The translations under genes and the position numbers were made by a program. From Clostridiales bacterium (GTDB taxonomy: Bacteria > Bacillota > Clostridia > Oscillospirales > Ruminococcaceae): DNA of 64,000 nt. Below, in pieces: positions 52,361-60,555 of this stretch. The DNA lies in contig JAHZAY010000012.1 in assembly GCA_019423685.1 (NCBI GenBank), forward strand, positions 11,033 to 75,032. Reading direction: 5' to 3'. The notes under the pieces are model-generated. The model had not been told where the DNA came from, made no database searches, and saw nothing but the letters and a program-made list of their open reading frames with translations. Position 1 is the stretch's first letter. Each line of letters starts with the position of its first letter.

Positions 52361-54271
52361 TTAGAGGCAATTGGTTCTCTCTTTAATTTCTTTCTGGATA
52401 TGCTCGATAAATTCGTCAAGAGCCTTTGCGCCGAGGTCTTCGCCCTTGCGGGTGCGGACCGAAACGGTGCCTGTCTGAGCTTCTTTCTCACCGACAACCA
52501 GCATATAAGGGATCTTTTGCAGCTGTGCTTCGCGGATCTTGTAGCCCATCTTTTCCGGACGCAGGTCGTTTTCTACGCGGATGCCGGCGGCGTCAAGCTT
52601 CTCGGTGATCTGTTTTGCGTAGTCTGCAACCTTTTCCGAAATTGGAATAACCTTGACCTGAACAGGGGACAGCCAGGTCGGGAACGCACCCGCATAATGC
52701 TCGGTGATGACGCCGATAAAGCGTTCGATCGAGCCGAGCAGCGCGCGGTGGATCATAACCGGGCGATGTTTCTGGCCATCTTCACCGGTGTATTCCAGTT
52801 CAAAGCGCTCCGGCATCTGGAAATCCAGCTGGATGGTGCCGCACTGCCAAGTTCTGCCCAGAGAGTCGGCAAGGTGGAAGTCGAGTTTCGGGCCATAGAA
52901 TGCGCCGTCGCCCTCGTTGATGACAAAGTCTTTGCCCATTTCGGTGATCGCTGCCTGGAGGGTAGCTTCGGCAAAGTGCCAGATTTCCTCGTCGCCCATG
53001 TGATCTTCCGGCATGGTGGACAGCTCGATCTGATAGGTCAGGCCGAAGGTGGAGTAGATCTCGTCAAACAGTTTGACGACATTTTTGATCTCGTCCTTCA
53101 TCTGGTCGCGGGTCATAAAGATGTGGGCATCGTCCTGGGTGAAGCAGCGAACGCGGAACAGGCCGTGCAGTGCGCCGGAGAGCTCGTGGCGGTGTACAAG
53201 GCCCAGCTCAGCCATGCGCAGCGGCAGGTCGCGGTAGGAATGGGGCTCATTCTTATAGACCAGCATGCCGCCTGGGCAGTTCATCGGTTTGATGGCGTAG
53301 TCTTCGCCGTCGATGACGGTGGTGTACATGTTGTTCTTATAGTGATCCCAGTGGCCGGAACGGTGCCACAGCTCCTGGTTGAGGATGATCGGGGTAGAGA
53401 TCTCCACATAGCCGTAGCGTTTGTGGCACTCTCTCCAATATTCCAGCAGGGTGTTTTTGAGGATCATGCCCTTTGGCAGGAAGAACGGGAATCCCGGACC
53501 CTCATCGGCCATCATAAACAGGCCAAGTTCTTTGCCCAGTTTGCGGTGGTCGCGCTTTTTGGCTTCCTCAATGGCGGCAAGGTGTGCTTCCAGCTCGCTT
53601 GCCTTCGGGAAGGAGACTGCATACAGGCGGCAGAGGGTCGCCTTGCTGCTGTCGCCTCTCCAGTAAGCGCCGGTAGCGGAGGTGATCTTAAAGGCTTTGA
53701 TAGGGGAAACGTCCATCAGGTGTGGGCCGGCGCACAGGTCGGTGAACTCGCCCTGTTTAAAGAAGCTGATGTGTTCGCCCTTGCCGGCGTGTTCCTCGAT
53801 GAGTTCGACTTTATATGGCTCATCCTTCATCAGTTCCAGAGCCTGCTGCTCGTCCAGCTCAAAGCGCTCGAGCGCAAGTTTTTCTTTGACGATCTTCTTC
53901 ATCTCCGCCTCAATCTTTTCGATATCCTCGGGAGTGAACGGCTTTTCTACATCAAAGTCATAGTAGAAGCCCTCTTTGATGGCTGGACCAATGGCCAGCT
54001 TTGCCTGTGGATAGAGGCGTTTGACAGCCTGTGCCATGACGTGAGAAGAGGTGTGCCAGAAGGTCTTTTTGCCGTCTTCATCGTCGAAGGTGCAGATTTC
54101 CAGCTTGCAGTCCTCCTGAATTGGGGTGCGCAGGTCGGCAACCTGTCCATTGATTTTGCCGCAGCAGGCAGCTTTTGCAAGGCCCGCTCCCAGCGATTTT
54201 GCTACGTCAATGATCGAAACGCCCGCTTCAAACTCTTTGACGCTTCCATCTTTTAAGGTAATCTGAATCAT
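52361..54271 (-). CDS. thrS: Threonine-tRNA ligase
   Basis: This 636-residue class II synthetase charges tRNA-Thr and edits mischarged Ser. An N-terminal TGS domain (about 1-60) is followed by the editing domain with HTSSHVMAQAVKRLYP (HxxxH) and later CAGPHLMDVSPIKAF. The catalytic core has motif 2 RDLPLRMAELGLVHRHELSG and zinc ligands such as the Cys in MNCPGGMLVYK. The C-terminal anticodon domain has QVKVIPISEKVADYAKQI. AGGAGG precedes the ATG and overlaps the stop of the Nudix gene, so the two form one transcript behind a T-box. Confidence 0.97.
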   Translation of the reverse strand: MIQITLKDGSVKEFEAGVSIIDVAKSLGAGLAKAACCGKINGQVADLRTPIQEDCKLEICTFDDEDGKKTFWHTSSHVMAQAVKRLYPQAKLAIGPAIKEGFYYDFDVEKPFTPEDIEKIEAEMKKIVKEKLALERFELDEQQALELMKDEPYKVELIEEHAGKGEHISFFKQGEFTDLCAGPHLMDVSPIKAFKITSATGAYWRGDSSKATLCRLYAVSFPKASELEAHLAAIEEAKKRDHRKLGKELGLFMMADEGPGFPFFLPKGMILKNTLLEYWRECHKRYGYVEISTPIILNQELWHRSGHWDHYKNNMYTTVIDGEDYAIKPMNCPGGMLVYKNEPHSYRDLPLRMAELGLVHRHELSGALHGLFRVRCFTQDDAHIFMTRDQMKDEIKNVVKLFDEIYSTFGLTYQIELSTMPEDHMGDEEIWHFAEATLQAAITEMGKDFVINEGDGAFYGPKLDFHLADSLGRTWQCGTIQLDFQMPERFELEYTGEDGQKHRPVMIHRALLGSIERFIGVITEHYAGAFPTWLSPVQVKVIPISEKVADYAKQITEKLDAAGIRVENDLRPEKMGYKIREAQLQKIPYMLVVGEKEAQTGTVSVRTRKGEDLGAKALDEFIEHIQKEIKERTNCL

Positions 54272-54283
54272 ACTGTTCCTCCT

Positions 54284-54844
54284 TTATACTCTATCAAAAG
54301 GTTTTGTGTTTTGTCTTTTTTTCCTGCGATCTTCTAAAAATCGCATTACGTCGAAAAACTCGGGGTAGCGGTAGAATTTGCGGTGGCCGATCATCTGTTT
54401 GAGCTGCGGCACCGTCACCCACCGAACCTGGCTGACCTCTTCTTTTTGCAGCACGGCATTTTTTAGGTCGAAGTCCTGTTCGACAATAAAATTTTCCGAG
54501 AGCAGTTTTCCTTTCAGTTTTCGGTTGAGTTTGTGAACCTGAGAGGGAAGGATGTGGATGCCAATTTCTTCCAGAGGTTCGCGGATGCACGCTTGCAGGG
54601 AACTTTCCCCCGCCAGGACACAGCCGCTGTGGGTGGCCCAGGTGCCGGGCAGATCTTTTTTCTGCTCAGAGCGCTTTTGAATGAGGATTTCGTCGTTGCT
54701 GTTGACGATCCACACATCCACCACCATCACATATTGCCCATCCGAGAGGGGCTCTCCGCGGACAAAGGTTTTGCCAGTGCGATTGCCGTAGATATCATAG
54801 ACATCGCAGACTTCCCGTGCCGGTTCGGCAAGATCTTTTTCCAT
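54284..54844 (-). CDS. Nudix hydrolase (IPP isomerase/YfcD-like)
   Basis: This 186-residue Nudix protein has a full box, GCVLAGESSLQACIRE then PLEEIGI (about 88-110), with the conserved Glu residues. Overall shape (CDVYDIYGNRTGKTFVRG, WIVNSNDEILIQKRSEQKKD, GTWATHSG) matches the group related to isopentenyl-diphosphate isomerase and YfcD. It hydrolyses or rearranges a nucleoside- or isoprenoid-diphosphate; the substrate is unknown. I start at ATG 54844, behind AAGGGGGTGAG. It comes between the T-box and thrS, an odd position for this family. Confidence 0.85.
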   Translation of the reverse strand: MEKDLAEPAREVCDVYDIYGNRTGKTFVRGEPLSDGQYVMVVDVWIVNSNDEILIQKRSEQKKDLPGTWATHSGCVLAGESSLQACIREPLEEIGIHILPSQVHKLNRKLKGKLLSENFIVEQDFDLKNAVLQKEEVSQVRWVTVPQLKQMIGHRKFYRYPEFFDVMRFLEDRRKKRQNTKPFDRV

Positions 54845-54894
54845 CCACTCACCCCCTTGACGCATCAGGATTCTGATCCCGGATAAAAATAAAA

Positions 54895-55183
54895 AAGCTT
54901 CATCCCAAAATCTGGGATGAAGCTTTGTACGCTCCACGGTTCCACCCGCATTATGCCGCCCAAAGGGAGGCATCACTTGTCCGGCCTGTAACGCTGCCGC
55001 TGCGTCGCGCTTACCAGGAAGATTTTGTCCTTTTTCACGCGCTCTCTGGGGCGGTACCGGCCTGCCTTTTGCCACAGGCGCTTTCAGCTGCACAGCTTTT
55101 GTGCAACGCCCGTTCTCTGTCCGGCAAAATTGCTGCCTTCCGGCTTCCCCTTCGACGATTTTGGGATGTTCCTCTTTTACTTT
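54895..55183 (-). ncRNA. T-box leader (tRNA-sensing riboswitch), probably threonine
   Basis: On the minus strand the leader ends with the T-box signature AATGCGGGTGGAACCGTGG (54934-54952), then a perfect terminator (54895-54907 with 54913-54925) followed by T's. A Stem I region lies further upstream. An ACC triplet at 55053-55055 on its 3' side is a plausible threonine specifier, in keeping with thrS two genes on. Uncharged tRNA would stabilise the antiterminator and allow Nudix-thrS transcription. Confidence 0.85.
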
Positions 55184-55189
55184 GCTTTC

Positions 55190-55218
55190 ATGTTACCACC
55201 CAAACCCTGAAATGTCAA
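55190..55218 (-). promoter_or_regulatory. T-box promoter
   Basis: TTGACA (55213-55218) and TAACAT (55190-55195) on the minus strand, 17 bases apart. Confidence 0.65.
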
Positions 55219-55802
55219 CACAATTTTCTTGACAAGTCCCACTGTAACAGATAAAATAAAGATGTACCAAACACATTTTCGGTAAAAATTGTGGCGGTCA
55301 AGGGTATTCTCAAGGCGCAAGGCGAACCCGGACAGGTGTTCGGCCGCGCGTTTTTTTCGCTGCCGGTCTTTAGGTGACGGCAAAATAGATAATTTTCTCA
55401 GAGTAATTCTCAGATTGAGTAGAGATCGAATTTTCATTTTCGAAACGGCCCATTTTTTGATGGAGCGCAGTCGTTTTTGGGGGTGGCAGTCTGTCCTCCT
55501 CCCATTATTATTGCAATCCTACTTGGAATTTATTTTACTTTTATTACAGATAGTAAAAAATAATATCGAAAAACAGGTCAATTCGCTTCCTTCTCCTGTC
55601 TTTAAGAGAATGGGCTCTGAGCGCGTGTCTTTTTAAAAATACGCTGTTCGGACATTTTGCTGTGCCCTTTTTTGATGAGCGGCAGCCAAACATTCTTTCC
55701 GTATAGGGACAATCGTCCGCTAAACGGAAACATCGACAGGGTGGAAGTTTTTTTCTGTCCTGAAGCCCCTGCAAAGATTGATAAAGGAGGAAGAAAATTC
55801 TC
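55219..55802. other. Gene-poor spacer before rny
   Basis: About 580 bases with several poly-T runs and AT-rich stretches. A 115-codon plus-strand frame (55289-55636) has no ribosome site or recognisable family. The rny ribosome site AAAGGAGG is at its end. I cannot assign the rest. Confidence 0.45.
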
Positions 55803-57359
55803 ATGGATTCTATTATCAGCTATCTTGCCTGCATCCTCATTTCGCTGCTGGCAGGAGTGGCAGCTGCATTCCCATTGGGAATCCAGTATCGCAAAAAGGT
55901 GGCGGAGGCCGAATTAGGTACCGCTGAAGAAGAGGCCAAGCGCATCATCAGCGACGCCATCAAGGACGCGGAGGTCAAAAAGAAGGAGGCGCTGGTAGAG
56001 GCAAAGGACGAAATTCACAAACAGCGCAGCGAGGTTGAAAAGGAAGTCAAGGAGCGCCGCAACGAGGTGCAGCGTCTGGAGAGACGCATTCAGCAGAAAG
56101 AGGAGTCCATCGACCGCAAGATGGATAACCTGGAAAAGAAAGAGGACACCCTGCAAAACAAGATCAAAGAGGCGGAGACAAAGCTGCGCGAGGCAAATGA
56201 GATTAAGGCGCAGCAGTTTGAAGCTCTGGAGAAAATCTCTGGATACACCGCCGAGCAGGCCAAGGAATATCTGCTCTCCAATCTGGAAAACGAGCTGATC
56301 CACGAAAAGGCAGTCAAGATCAACGCCTACGATCAGAAGTTTAAGGATGAAGCGGAGCAGAAAGCAAAAGAAATCATCGCGACCGCCATCCAAAAATGTG
56401 CCTCCGACTATGTTGGGGAGGTCACGGTATCGGTTGTACCGCTGCCAAACGATGAGATGAAGGGCCGCATCATTGGCCGTGAGGGAAGAAATATTCGCAC
56501 ACTGGAGACACTCACCGGTGTGGATCTGATTATCGACGATACCCCAGAAGCGATCACCCTGTCCAGCCACGATGCAGTCAAGAGAGAAGTGGCGCGCATT
56601 TCGCTGGAGCGCCTGATTCAGGACGGAAGAATCCATCCGGCCAGAATCGAGGAGACGGTCGAGAAGGTACAGCGCGAAATTGAAAACAAGATTAAACAGG
56701 ACGGCGAGCGCGCCGTACTGGAAGCCAACGTACACGGCATGCACCCCGATCTGATCAAGCTGCTGGGCCGCATGCGGTATCGCTCCAGCTATGGCCAGAA
56801 CGTGCTGCAGCATTCGATTGAGGTTTCGCAGTTGGCCGGCGTCATGGCGGCAGAGCTGGGCGCGGACGTCGCTACAGCAAAACGCGCAGGATTGATCCAC
56901 GATATCGGTAAGGCATTGACCCATGAGATCGAGGGCAGCCACGTCAAGATCGGCGTCGACCTTGCAAGAAAGTACAAGGAAAGCCCGGCAGTTATCCACG
57001 CCATCGAGGCTCATCACGGCGATGTGGAGCCAAAGACCCTGGTCGCCTGCATTGTACAGGCAGCGGATGCCATCAGTGCTGCTCGTCCAGGTGCAAGACG
57101 GGAAAATTTGGAAAACTACATCAAGCGTCTGGAAAAACTGGAAGAAATTGCAAACTCTTTCGACGGCGTCGAGAAGTGTTATGCTGTACAGGCTGGACGC
57201 GAGATTCGGGTTATGGTGCGCCCAGAGGTTATCAGCGACGACAAGATGACCATTTTGGCGCGGGATATCGTCAACAAGATCGAGTCGGAACTGGAGTATC
57301 CGGGACAGATTCGGGTCAATATCATCCGCGAGAGCCGCGCTGTCGACTACGCAAAGTAG
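55803..57359 (+). CDS. rny: Ribonuclease Y
   Basis: This 518-residue membrane-anchored endonuclease starts mRNA decay in Firmicutes. An N-terminal helix (about 3-24: SIISYLACILISLLAGVAAA) is followed by a long coiled coil (about 30-170, rich in Glu/Lys/Arg), a KH domain (LPNDEMKGRIIGREGRNIRT), and the HD domain with AGLIHDIGKALTHEIEGSH. AAAGGAGG lies before the ATG. Full length. Confidence 0.97.
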   Translation: MDSIISYLACILISLLAGVAAAFPLGIQYRKKVAEAELGTAEEEAKRIISDAIKDAEVKKKEALVEAKDEIHKQRSEVEKEVKERRNEVQRLERRIQQKEESIDRKMDNLEKKEDTLQNKIKEAETKLREANEIKAQQFEALEKISGYTAEQAKEYLLSNLENELIHEKAVKINAYDQKFKDEAEQKAKEIIATAIQKCASDYVGEVTVSVVPLPNDEMKGRIIGREGRNIRTLETLTGVDLIIDDTPEAITLSSHDAVKREVARISLERLIQDGRIHPARIEETVEKVQREIENKIKQDGERAVLEANVHGMHPDLIKLLGRMRYRSSYGQNVLQHSIEVSQLAGVMAAELGADVATAKRAGLIHDIGKALTHEIEGSHVKIGVDLARKYKESPAVIHAIEAHHGDVEPKTLVACIVQAADAISAARPGARRENLENYIKRLEKLEEIANSFDGVEKCYAVQAGREIRVMVRPEVISDDKMTILARDIVNKIESELEYPGQIRVNIIRESRAVDYAK

Positions 57360-57469
57360 AAAGTGGCGCTAGATTGTCGACTTTGCAGTTTGCTGCCTGA
57401 TCTCACTGGCGATTTGGGCAGTCATCCAATCTCTATCAAAATGAATTCCTGAAAAATTTACCCTAAAAA

Positions 57470-57504
57470 TGTAGCCCCGGACAGTAACACTGTCCGGGGC
57501 TACA
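57470..57504. terminator. Terminator between rny and the Cys glutaredoxin gene
   Basis: TGTAGCCCCGGACAG (57470-57484) pairs perfectly with 57490-57504. TCAATTTTG follows on the plus strand, and TTTTTAGGG on the minus strand. Confidence 0.9.
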
Positions 57505-57515
57505 TCAATTTTGCA

Positions 57516-57803
57516 TTATTCTTCCTTGAGGTGGTATTGGTCAATCAGCTCGCGGACGTGATCTGGGTTTTTAAGCACGATGACATCGTCGTCGATCACG
57601 ATGCACGGCACACCGACTTTGTGTTGTTCCCGCACATCCTTAAAGGCATCTTCGGTGTCGCGAAGCTTTAAAAACATCTTAAGCTTTCCGACGCTTTCAC
57701 AGACATCGACAAAGAGAAATTTGATATTGTTTTCCTCCAAAACCGCTTTAGCTGGTGGGCAGTCCTTGCAGGTGGGGGTGCCATAAAATACAATCTTGCG
57801 CAT
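57516..57803 (-). CDS. Glutaredoxin-like protein, Cys form
   Basis: This 95-residue thioredoxin-fold protein begins MRKIVFYGTPTCKDCPPAKA: a CxxC redox pair at Cys 12 and Cys 15, followed by two prolines. The rest (VGVPCIVIDDDVIVLKNPDH) includes the cis-Pro loop and an extra Cys beside it. It is the ordinary Cys paralog of the next gene and has exactly the same length. Likely a small thiol-disulfide or reduction partner in the cytoplasm; the partner is unknown. Confidence 0.9.
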   Translation of the reverse strand: MRKIVFYGTPTCKDCPPAKAVLEENNIKFLFVDVCESVGKLKMFLKLRDTEDAFKDVREQHKVGVPCIVIDDDVIVLKNPDHVRELIDQYHLKEE

Positions 57804-57927
57804 GTGGACGCTTCCTTTCTGGATTCGCAGAGCATTTGTGTTTTTTCTTCATTATATCGGCTGGCAACAGCGCTGTCCAATCGGTTTTTAATGAGGAGAC
57901 TTTGTTAGGCTAAATATTTTTTCGATA

Positions 57928-57973
57928 GAAAGACCCGCGACGGCTCCTTTTGGAAGCCGCCGCGGGTCTTTCT
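57928..57973. terminator. Terminator between the two glutaredoxin-like genes
   Basis: A near-perfect long stem (AGAAAGACCCGCG at 57928-57940 with its partner at 57961-57973) around a TTTT-centred loop. T-rich ends lie on both strands. Confidence 0.8.
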
Positions 57974-58014
57974 GCTATGAAGAAAAAACTACAAATATAT
58001 ACGGGATGTCCAGT

Positions 58015-58302
58015 TTATGCCTCTTTGAGGTGATACTCGTCGATGAGTTTTTGCATATGGTCTGGACCACTGACAGGGATTACCTCATCGTCGATGACCA
58101 TGCAGGGCACGCCAGCGCGGTGCTGTTCACGGATTTCTTTGCAGGCATCTGCAGTGTCCCGGATCTTTAAAAACTGCTTTAATTTGCCAACGTTCTCGCA
58201 GATGTCGACGTACATGTACTTGATATTATTCTCTGAAAGAACCTCTTTCACTGGTGGGCAGGTGCCTCAGGTTCCGGTTCCATACAAAATAATTTTTCTC
58301 AT
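58015..58302 (-). CDS. Glutaredoxin-like selenoprotein (TGA read as selenocysteine)
   Basis: From ATG 58302 (GGAGG upstream) the frame reads MRKIILYGTGT, then TGA at codon 12 (58267-58269), then GTCPPVKEVLSENNIKYM and onward to the true stop. The total length is 95 residues, exactly that of the Cys paralog, and the TGA aligns with its first redox Cys, giving a UxxC motif in place of CxxC. A short hairpin with a GGU loop lies downstream of the TGA, in the place of a bacterial SECIS. The conserved sequence continues unchanged past TGA (AGVPCMVIDDEVIPVSGPDH), so this is not a pseudogene. It is naturally mis-annotated as a 78-residue gene starting after the TGA. Confidence 0.88.
58234..58250 (-). 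promoter_or_regulatory. Candidate bacterial SECIS hairpin
   Basis: On the minus strand TGAAAGA and TCTTTCA pair perfectly around a GGT loop. The loop begins 23 bases after the TGA, within the usual 16-37 base distance, and the loop G's match the family feature. Confidence 0.65.
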
Positions 58303-58449
58303 ATCGGTTTTCCCTCCTAATAGTTTAATCAATAAAACAAATAACTTTACCTATATTATATAGATTTTCTCAATAAATGTCAAACCCTTTTGCGCCCATT
58401 TGACCCCGTTATTTATGGCGATTTTTTTGGGAAAAACGACGATGTTTAC

Positions 58450-58478
58450 TCGACACCACGGGACAGAGCGTGTATAAT
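58450..58478 (+). promoter_or_regulatory. murD promoter
   Basis: TCGACA (58450-58455) and TATAAT (58473-58478), 17 bases apart. Confidence 0.78.
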
Positions 58479-58526
58479 GGTAAAAGAATTGATTTGCCTT
58501 AAAAAAGTTATAAAGGAGTCTTTGAC

Positions 58527-59921
58527 ATGAACGATAAATTGCGCACCTTTTACCGCGAGATCAAGGGCAAGAAGGTGTCCTTTATTGGTTTGGGACGCAG
58601 CCACCGAGAGTTGCTGCCGATGTTTGCTGCCAAGGGCGCACAGGTCAGCCTGCGCGACAAGCGTACCCGGGAGCAGATTGGCCCGGAGGCGGACAAGTTG
58701 GAAAAGCTGGGAATCCAGCTGATTTTGGGCGAGCAGTATCTGGATGGATTGACCCAGGAGGATATGATTCTGCGCACCCCCGGCATGTATTACTACCATC
58801 CCGCGTTGCAGCAGGCAAAGAATGCCGGCGTCGCAGTGGTCAGCGAGATGGAGCTGTTCTTTGATCTATGCCCCTGCAAGATCTATGCGGTGACCGGTTC
58901 GGACGGCAAGACGACGACGACGACGGTCATTTCCGAGTTTTTAAAAGCACAGGGCTTCAATGTCTTTTTGGGCGGCAATATCGGGTTCCCCCTGCTGCCG
59001 CGCATCGAGCAGATCGGCCCAGACGACCGTGCCGTAGTCGAGCTGTCCAGCTTCCAGATTATCTCGATGCGGAAATCTCCCGATGTGGCGGTCATCACCA
59101 ACATTTCCCCCAACCACCTGGATGTGCACAAGGATATGCAGGAGTATATCGACGCCAAGCGCAACATCTATCTGCATCAGGGGGGCATGAGCCGCACAGT
59201 GCTCAATGCGGACAACGAGATCACGGCTTCTTTTGTACCTGAGGTGCGCGGCATGGCCATGCAATTTAGCCGCAAAATAAAGCCCGCTCTCGGTGCATAT
59301 CTGGGCGAAGATGGGGTGCTCTATATGAACGACCGCCAAGGCACCACCGCTGTACTGCCGATGGAGGAGATCCGCATCCCCGGCATCCACAATGTCGAAA
59401 ACTATCTGGCTGCGATCAGCGCAGTTTGGGGAGAGGTTTCCAAGGAGAACATCGTCTCGGTGGCAAAGACCTTCCCGGGTGTGGAACACCGCATCGAATT
59501 TGTGCGCGAACTGGATGGAGTCAAGTGGTACAACGATTCGATTGCATCCAGCCCGACCAGGACGATTGCGGGGCTCAATTCCTTCCATCAAAAGATCATT
59601 CTGATTGCCGGCGGCTATGACAAGAAGATCCCGTTTGAGCCACTGGCGCCCAAAATCATCGAAAAGGTCAAGGCGCTGATCCTGATGGGCGTCACCGCGC
59701 CTAAGATTGAGGCGGCGGTGCGGGCCTGCGCGGGCTTTGACGAGCAGGCGCTGCCCATCTATCACGTCTCGAATATGGCGGAGGCAGTGGAGAAGGCCAA
59801 GGCGCTTGCAAAACAGGGCGACATCGTCTCGCTCTCTCCGGCCTGCGCAAGCTTTGACCTCTACCCGGATTTTGAGGCGCGGGGACGGCACTTTAAAGAG
59901 CTGGTACACAAGCTGGCGTAA
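58527..59921 (+). CDS. murD: UDP-N-acetylmuramoylalanine-D-glutamate ligase
   Basis: This 464-residue ligase adds D-Glu to UDP-MurNAc-L-Ala in peptidoglycan synthesis. It has the Rossmann-like first domain (KVSFIGLGRSHRELLP), the ATP-binding central domain (AVTGSDGKTTTTTV, then NISPNHLDVHKDMQEYIDAK), and the C-terminal domain with FPGVEHRIEFVRELDGVKWY and NDSIASSPT. AAAGGAG precedes the ATG. It stands alone, away from other mur genes; some Clostridia carry it so. Confidence 0.94.
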   Translation: MNDKLRTFYREIKGKKVSFIGLGRSHRELLPMFAAKGAQVSLRDKRTREQIGPEADKLEKLGIQLILGEQYLDGLTQEDMILRTPGMYYYHPALQQAKNAGVAVVSEMELFFDLCPCKIYAVTGSDGKTTTTTVISEFLKAQGFNVFLGGNIGFPLLPRIEQIGPDDRAVVELSSFQIISMRKSPDVAVITNISPNHLDVHKDMQEYIDAKRNIYLHQGGMSRTVLNADNEITASFVPEVRGMAMQFSRKIKPALGAYLGEDGVLYMNDRQGTTAVLPMEEIRIPGIHNVENYLAAISAVWGEVSKENIVSVAKTFPGVEHRIEFVRELDGVKWYNDSIASSPTRTIAGLNSFHQKIILIAGGYDKKIPFEPLAPKIIEKVKALILMGVTAPKIEAAVRACAGFDEQALPIYHVSNMAEAVEKAKALAKQGDIVSLSPACASFDLYPDFEARGRHFKELVHKLA

Positions 59922-59963
59922 AAGATACGAGTCCGGCGAGCTTTAAGAGGAGGTCAAGGAAGA

Positions 59964-60485
59964 ATGACCAATCTGGACAATTACGATTTCTGCAAGCCGT
60001 ATATCATGGACGGCGAGTACATTCTGTGGGAGGGGGCCCCGGAAAAGGGGTTAAATCTGACCAGCCGGGATGTAGTGCTGCTCCCATTTAGCTTGGTGTG
60101 GTTGGGATTTTCCCTGTTCTGGGAATTTTTGGCCGTCACCACCTCTGGGTCGCTTTTCATGATGGTGTGGGGGCTGCCCTTTGTCGCAGTCGGCATCTAC
60201 CTGCTGTTTGGACGGTTTTTGCAGACGCTTTTTCTGCGGGACAAAACCTTCTATATCATCACCAATAAAAAGCTCATCATCCGCTCGGGCAACAAGATCA
60301 AGCTGTACCGGGCGCAGGATTTGCCGCCGATGGACATTCAGTTCCATAAAAACGGCAACGGCACCATCCTGTTTTACCAGATGGGCTATGGTGTGAATGG
60401 AAGGCGCTACGGCAGCTATTTTGCTTTAGAAAATATTGCAGATGTGGCAGGGGCACAGAGTGCCATCAGCCGGATGGAACAATAG
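59964..60485 (+). CDS. Membrane protein with C-terminal PH-like domain
   Basis: This 173-residue protein has a short N-terminal segment, two helices (about 35-55 and 65-88) and a C-terminal region starting TFYIITNKKLIIRSGNKIKL, as in bacterial PH-fold (bPH) proteins. It ends in a strand-rich core (GTILFYQMGYGV). It follows murD by 42 bases (AGGAGG upstream) and is probably co-transcribed. Function unknown. It resembles the architecture, not clearly the sequence, of the pair between gyrB and gyrA. Confidence 0.75.
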   Translation: MTNLDNYDFCKPYIMDGEYILWEGAPEKGLNLTSRDVVLLPFSLVWLGFSLFWEFLAVTTSGSLFMMVWGLPFVAVGIYLLFGRFLQTLFLRDKTFYIITNKKLIIRSGNKIKLYRAQDLPPMDIQFHKNGNGTILFYQMGYGVNGRRYGSYFALENIADVAGAQSAISRMEQ

Positions 60486-60495
60486 TAAAGTTTCC

Positions 60496-60525
60496 TTTAC
60501 AAATGCAAAATAAAAGTAGTATAAT
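60496..60525 (+). promoter_or_regulatory. Promoter of the YoaK-family gene
   Basis: TTTACA (60496-60501) and TATAAT (60520-60525), 18 bases apart. Confidence 0.7.
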
Positions 60526-60555
60526 GATGGAAAACGGACAAGAGGAGTGAATCCA

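Noticed and set aside
55289..55636. 115-codon plus-strand frame before rny
   Set aside because: No ribosome site, no similarity to a family, high Arg/Leu composition typical of non-coding frames.
58015..58251. Short 78-residue glutaredoxin-like gene starting at GTG, or a pseudogene with a stop
   Set aside because: The real ATG with a good ribosome site is at 58302 and the TGA replaces the catalytic Cys exactly, with conserved sequence after it; selenocysteine explains all of it.
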